Below are positions 6,525 through 8,101 of a stretch of 8,101 bases of DNA, piece by piece. Source of the DNA: Bacteroidota bacterium (GTDB lineage Bacteria; Bacteroidota; Ignavibacteria; Kryptoniales; JAKASW01); assembly GCA_021789755.1 (NCBI GenBank), contig JAJYJD010000158.1:1-8101 (forward strand). The letters run 5' to 3'. A program made the translations under genes and the position numbers. The notes below the pieces were generated by a model. The model saw only the letters and a list, made by a program, of their open reading frames with translations. It made no database searches and had not been told where the DNA came from. Every line of letters starts with the position of its first letter. Position 1 is the first letter of the stretch.

Positions 6525-7739
6525 TTGTCGATAGTGAAAAAAGTAGTGCTTGCCTATTCCGGCGGCCTCGATACTTCTATTATAATCCCGTATTTAAAAG
6601 ATACGTACGGTTGCCAGGTTATTGCCTATGCCGCCAATATAGGCCAGGGTAAAGAAGAACTGCAGGGACTGGATAAAAAGGCAAAGAAGACAGGGGCCGA
6701 CAAGTTCTACCTTCTCGACCTGCGAAAGGAATTCGTTGAGGATTACCTCTTCAAAATGATCAAGGCCCACGCAATATATGAGAGGAAATATCTTCTCGGG
6801 ACTTCAATCGCAAGGCCGCTGATAGCCAAGTATCAGGCGAAGATAGCTCTGAAAGAGGGTGCCGACTCGCTGGCTCACGGATGCACCGGCAAAGGAAACG
6901 ACCAGGTCAGGTTCGAGCTGACTTACAAGGTCTTCGCCCCGCAACTCAAAGTCATCGCGCCGTGGCGTGAGTGGGGTATCCGTTCGCGCGAGGATGCCAT
7001 CAGGTATGCTGAAGAACACAAGGTCCCCATTAGAGCTACTCTGAAGAAAATCTACAGCAGAGACGGAAACCTCTGGCACCTGAGCCACGAGGGAGGAGAG
7101 CTGGAAAATCCCTGGCTGGAGCCGAAGACGGACATGTTCATTCGGACATTATCCCCCGAGAAGGCACCTAACAAAGCTACATATATAGAGATTGAATTCA
7201 GACGGGGCGTTCCGGTATCGATCAACGGCAGCAAGTACGACCCTGTCGGCCTGGTGCAAAAGCTGAACGATGTCGGAGCCGCCAACGCGATCGGCCGTGT
7301 AGACCTGGTCGAGAATAGGCTGGTCGGGATGAAATCGAGAGGCGTTTACGAAACTCCGGGAGGCACGATCCTGTACACTGCGCACAGCGAGCTCGAGCAT
7401 ATCATCCTCGATAAAGACACGCTGCACTATAAAGATCTGATTTCGCAGCGATACGCAGAGCTTGTCTACAACGGCCAATGGTATACGCCGTTGCGGGAAG
7501 CTCTTGACGCGTTCATGGAATCGACACAGCGGTATGTTACCGGAACCGTTCGTCTGAAGCTTTACAAAGGAAACGTTATTCCGGCAGGCGCAAGGAGCCC
7601 GTATTCCCTTTACCGCGAAGACCTGGCGACGTTCTCACAGGATAGAGTCTACGACCAGAAAAAAGCAGAGGGCTTCATCGACCTTTTCGGACTGTCGATG
7701 AAAGTTGCTTCTGAAGTGCACGGGAAGCCGAAAGAATGA
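6525..7739 (+). CDS. argG: Argininosuccinate synthase, 404 aa
   Basis: Cytoplasmic enzyme of arginine biosynthesis that joins citrulline and aspartate with ATP to form argininosuccinate, AMP and pyrophosphate. Both family signatures are present: the ATP-pyrophosphatase loop AYSGGLDTS (residues 10-18) and GCTGKGNDQVRF (119-130), which contributes to substrate binding. Further conserved blocks include GTSIARPLIAK (92-102), APWREW (145-150) and the LWHLSHEGGELE stretch. At 404 residues the length is normal for the family and the frame is uninterrupted. Translation starts at TTG, supported by the AGAGGAG site. Its stop codon overlaps the start of the next gene (ATGA, 7736-7739), so the two are probably translationally coupled. 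No other arg gene is visible here; the upstream neighbours are divergent envelope genes. Confidence 0.97.
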   Translation: MSIVKKVVLAYSGGLDTSIIIPYLKDTYGCQVIAYAANIGQGKEELQGLDKKAKKTGADKFYLLDLRKEFVEDYLFKMIKAHAIYERKYLLGTSIARPLIAKYQAKIALKEGADSLAHGCTGKGNDQVRFELTYKVFAPQLKVIAPWREWGIRSREDAIRYAEEHKVPIRATLKKIYSRDGNLWHLSHEGGELENPWLEPKTDMFIRTLSPEKAPNKATYIEIEFRRGVPVSINGSKYDPVGLVQKLNDVGAANAIGRVDLVENRLVGMKSRGVYETPGGTILYTAHSELEHIILDKDTLHYKDLISQRYAELVYNGQWYTPLREALDAFMESTQRYVTGTVRLKLYKGNVIPAGARSPYSLYREDLATFSQDRVYDQKKAEGFIDLFGLSMKVASEVHGKPKE

Positions 7740-8101
7740 ATCTGGATTTTCGCGAGATCAGGCTGGCGGATGCTCAGGAGAGGGTGAAAGGCGGAGAAGA
7801 TTTCTTCCTTTACTACTCGAGCTATCTCGGCGGTTACACACGCGACAGGCTCCTCATGTCTGTCCCGATCGACGATCATATTGTGCACCGCGGGGACGGG
7901 GTTTTCGACAACGCGCTTTGCGTCGACGGTAATTATTATCTGCTCGATCAGCATCTCGAAAGGTTCTTTTTTTCGGCCAACGCGATTGGTATTAAGCCCC
8001 CTTTTTCGAAAGAAGACCTGAAGCAGCTCCTGATCAGGCTCGGCGTTGAGTCCGGTAAGAAGAATTTCATCGCACGGTTCTTTGTCTCCCGCGGCCACGG
8101 G
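7736..8101 (+). CDS. Class IV PLP-dependent aminotransferase, N-terminal 122 residues (runs off right edge)
   Basis: The frame opens at ATG 7736, inside the argG stop (ATGA overlap), and stays open to the last base. The fragment matches fold-type IV PLP enzymes: VPIDDHIVHRGDGVFDNA (43-60), LLDQHLERFFFSANAIGI (69-86) and RFFVSRGHG (114-122). The HLER arginine (R76) corresponds to the residue that contacts the PLP phosphate in this fold. The IDDHIVHRG..VFD block is most like the D-amino-acid aminotransferase / aminodeoxychorismate-lyase-like branch, including the plant enzyme, as remembered from the family, rather than classical IlvE. The catalytic Lys and the substrate-deciding C-terminal half lie outside the window, so the choice among D-amino-acid transaminase, aminodeoxychorismate lyase and branched-chain transaminase cannot be made. 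Coupling to argG suggests amino-acid metabolism. Confidence 0.88.
   Translation, partial: MNLDFREIRLADAQERVKGGEDFFLYYSSYLGGYTRDRLLMSVPIDDHIVHRGDGVFDNALCVDGNYYLLDQHLERFFFSANAIGIKPPFSKEDLKQLLIRLGVESGKKNFIARFFVSRGHG

Noticed and set aside
7649..8098. Minus-strand open frame of 149 codons
   Set aside because: The opposite strand encodes the end of argG and a clear class IV aminotransferase; the minus frame has no family features.
1..8101. CRISPR array, tRNA, insertion sequence or phage/defence system
   Set aside because: No regularly spaced direct repeats, cloverleaf-like sequence, transposase or integrase motifs, or terminal repeats were seen on either strand.

Overview
This window looks like bacterial chromosome from a Gram-negative organism with roughly balanced base composition. 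The evidence is a lipobox lipoprotein, a signal-peptide-bearing LysM protein and a large extracytoplasmic enzyme with one C-terminal membrane anchor. Shine-Dalgarno sequences are clear at several starts, and GTG and TTG starts also occur. The combination of genes would fit the Bacteroidetes/Chlorobi/Ignavibacteria (FCB) group, but that placement is a weak inference from protein character, not something the sequence proves. No rRNA, tRNA, CRISPR array, insertion sequence or phage gene was seen.

Layout. Bases 1-57 (minus strand) hold the first 19 codons of a hydrophobic protein that overlaps the end of the next gene by 8 bases. Bases 50-3979 (minus) encode a 1309-residue multidomain protein: signal peptide, Rossmann-like domain, DUF2334 polysaccharide-deacetylase-like domain with an apparently intact D/H/H set, a second Rossmann or amidotransferase-like domain, a TIM-barrel glycoside-hydrolase-like domain, beta-rich C-terminal domains and a membrane anchor. 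Bases 4015-4218 (minus) hold a doubtful 67-codon ORF directly behind phoH (4224-5198, minus). A strong minus-strand terminator (5226-5271) separates phoH from a two-gene envelope operon (5307-6366, minus): a small coiled-coil lipoprotein followed by a coiled-coil LysM protein, driven by a good sigma70-like promoter. Across a 158-base divergent spacer, argG (6525-7739, plus) is followed with an ATGA stop/start overlap by a class IV aminotransferase gene that runs off the right edge.

How the genes may work together. The argG/aminotransferase pair is amino-acid metabolism, with likely translational coupling. The lipoprotein/LysM pair is probably a cell-envelope module linking a lipid-anchored protein with a peptidoglycan-binding one. 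PhoH is an RNA-related P-loop ATPase. The large deacetylase/hydrolase fusion with its overlapping downstream membrane gene is the most distinctive part. Its layout recalls exopolysaccharide-modifying enzymes such as PgaB and PelA, which pair a deacetylase with a glycoside hydrolase, although the domains here appear to be from other families.
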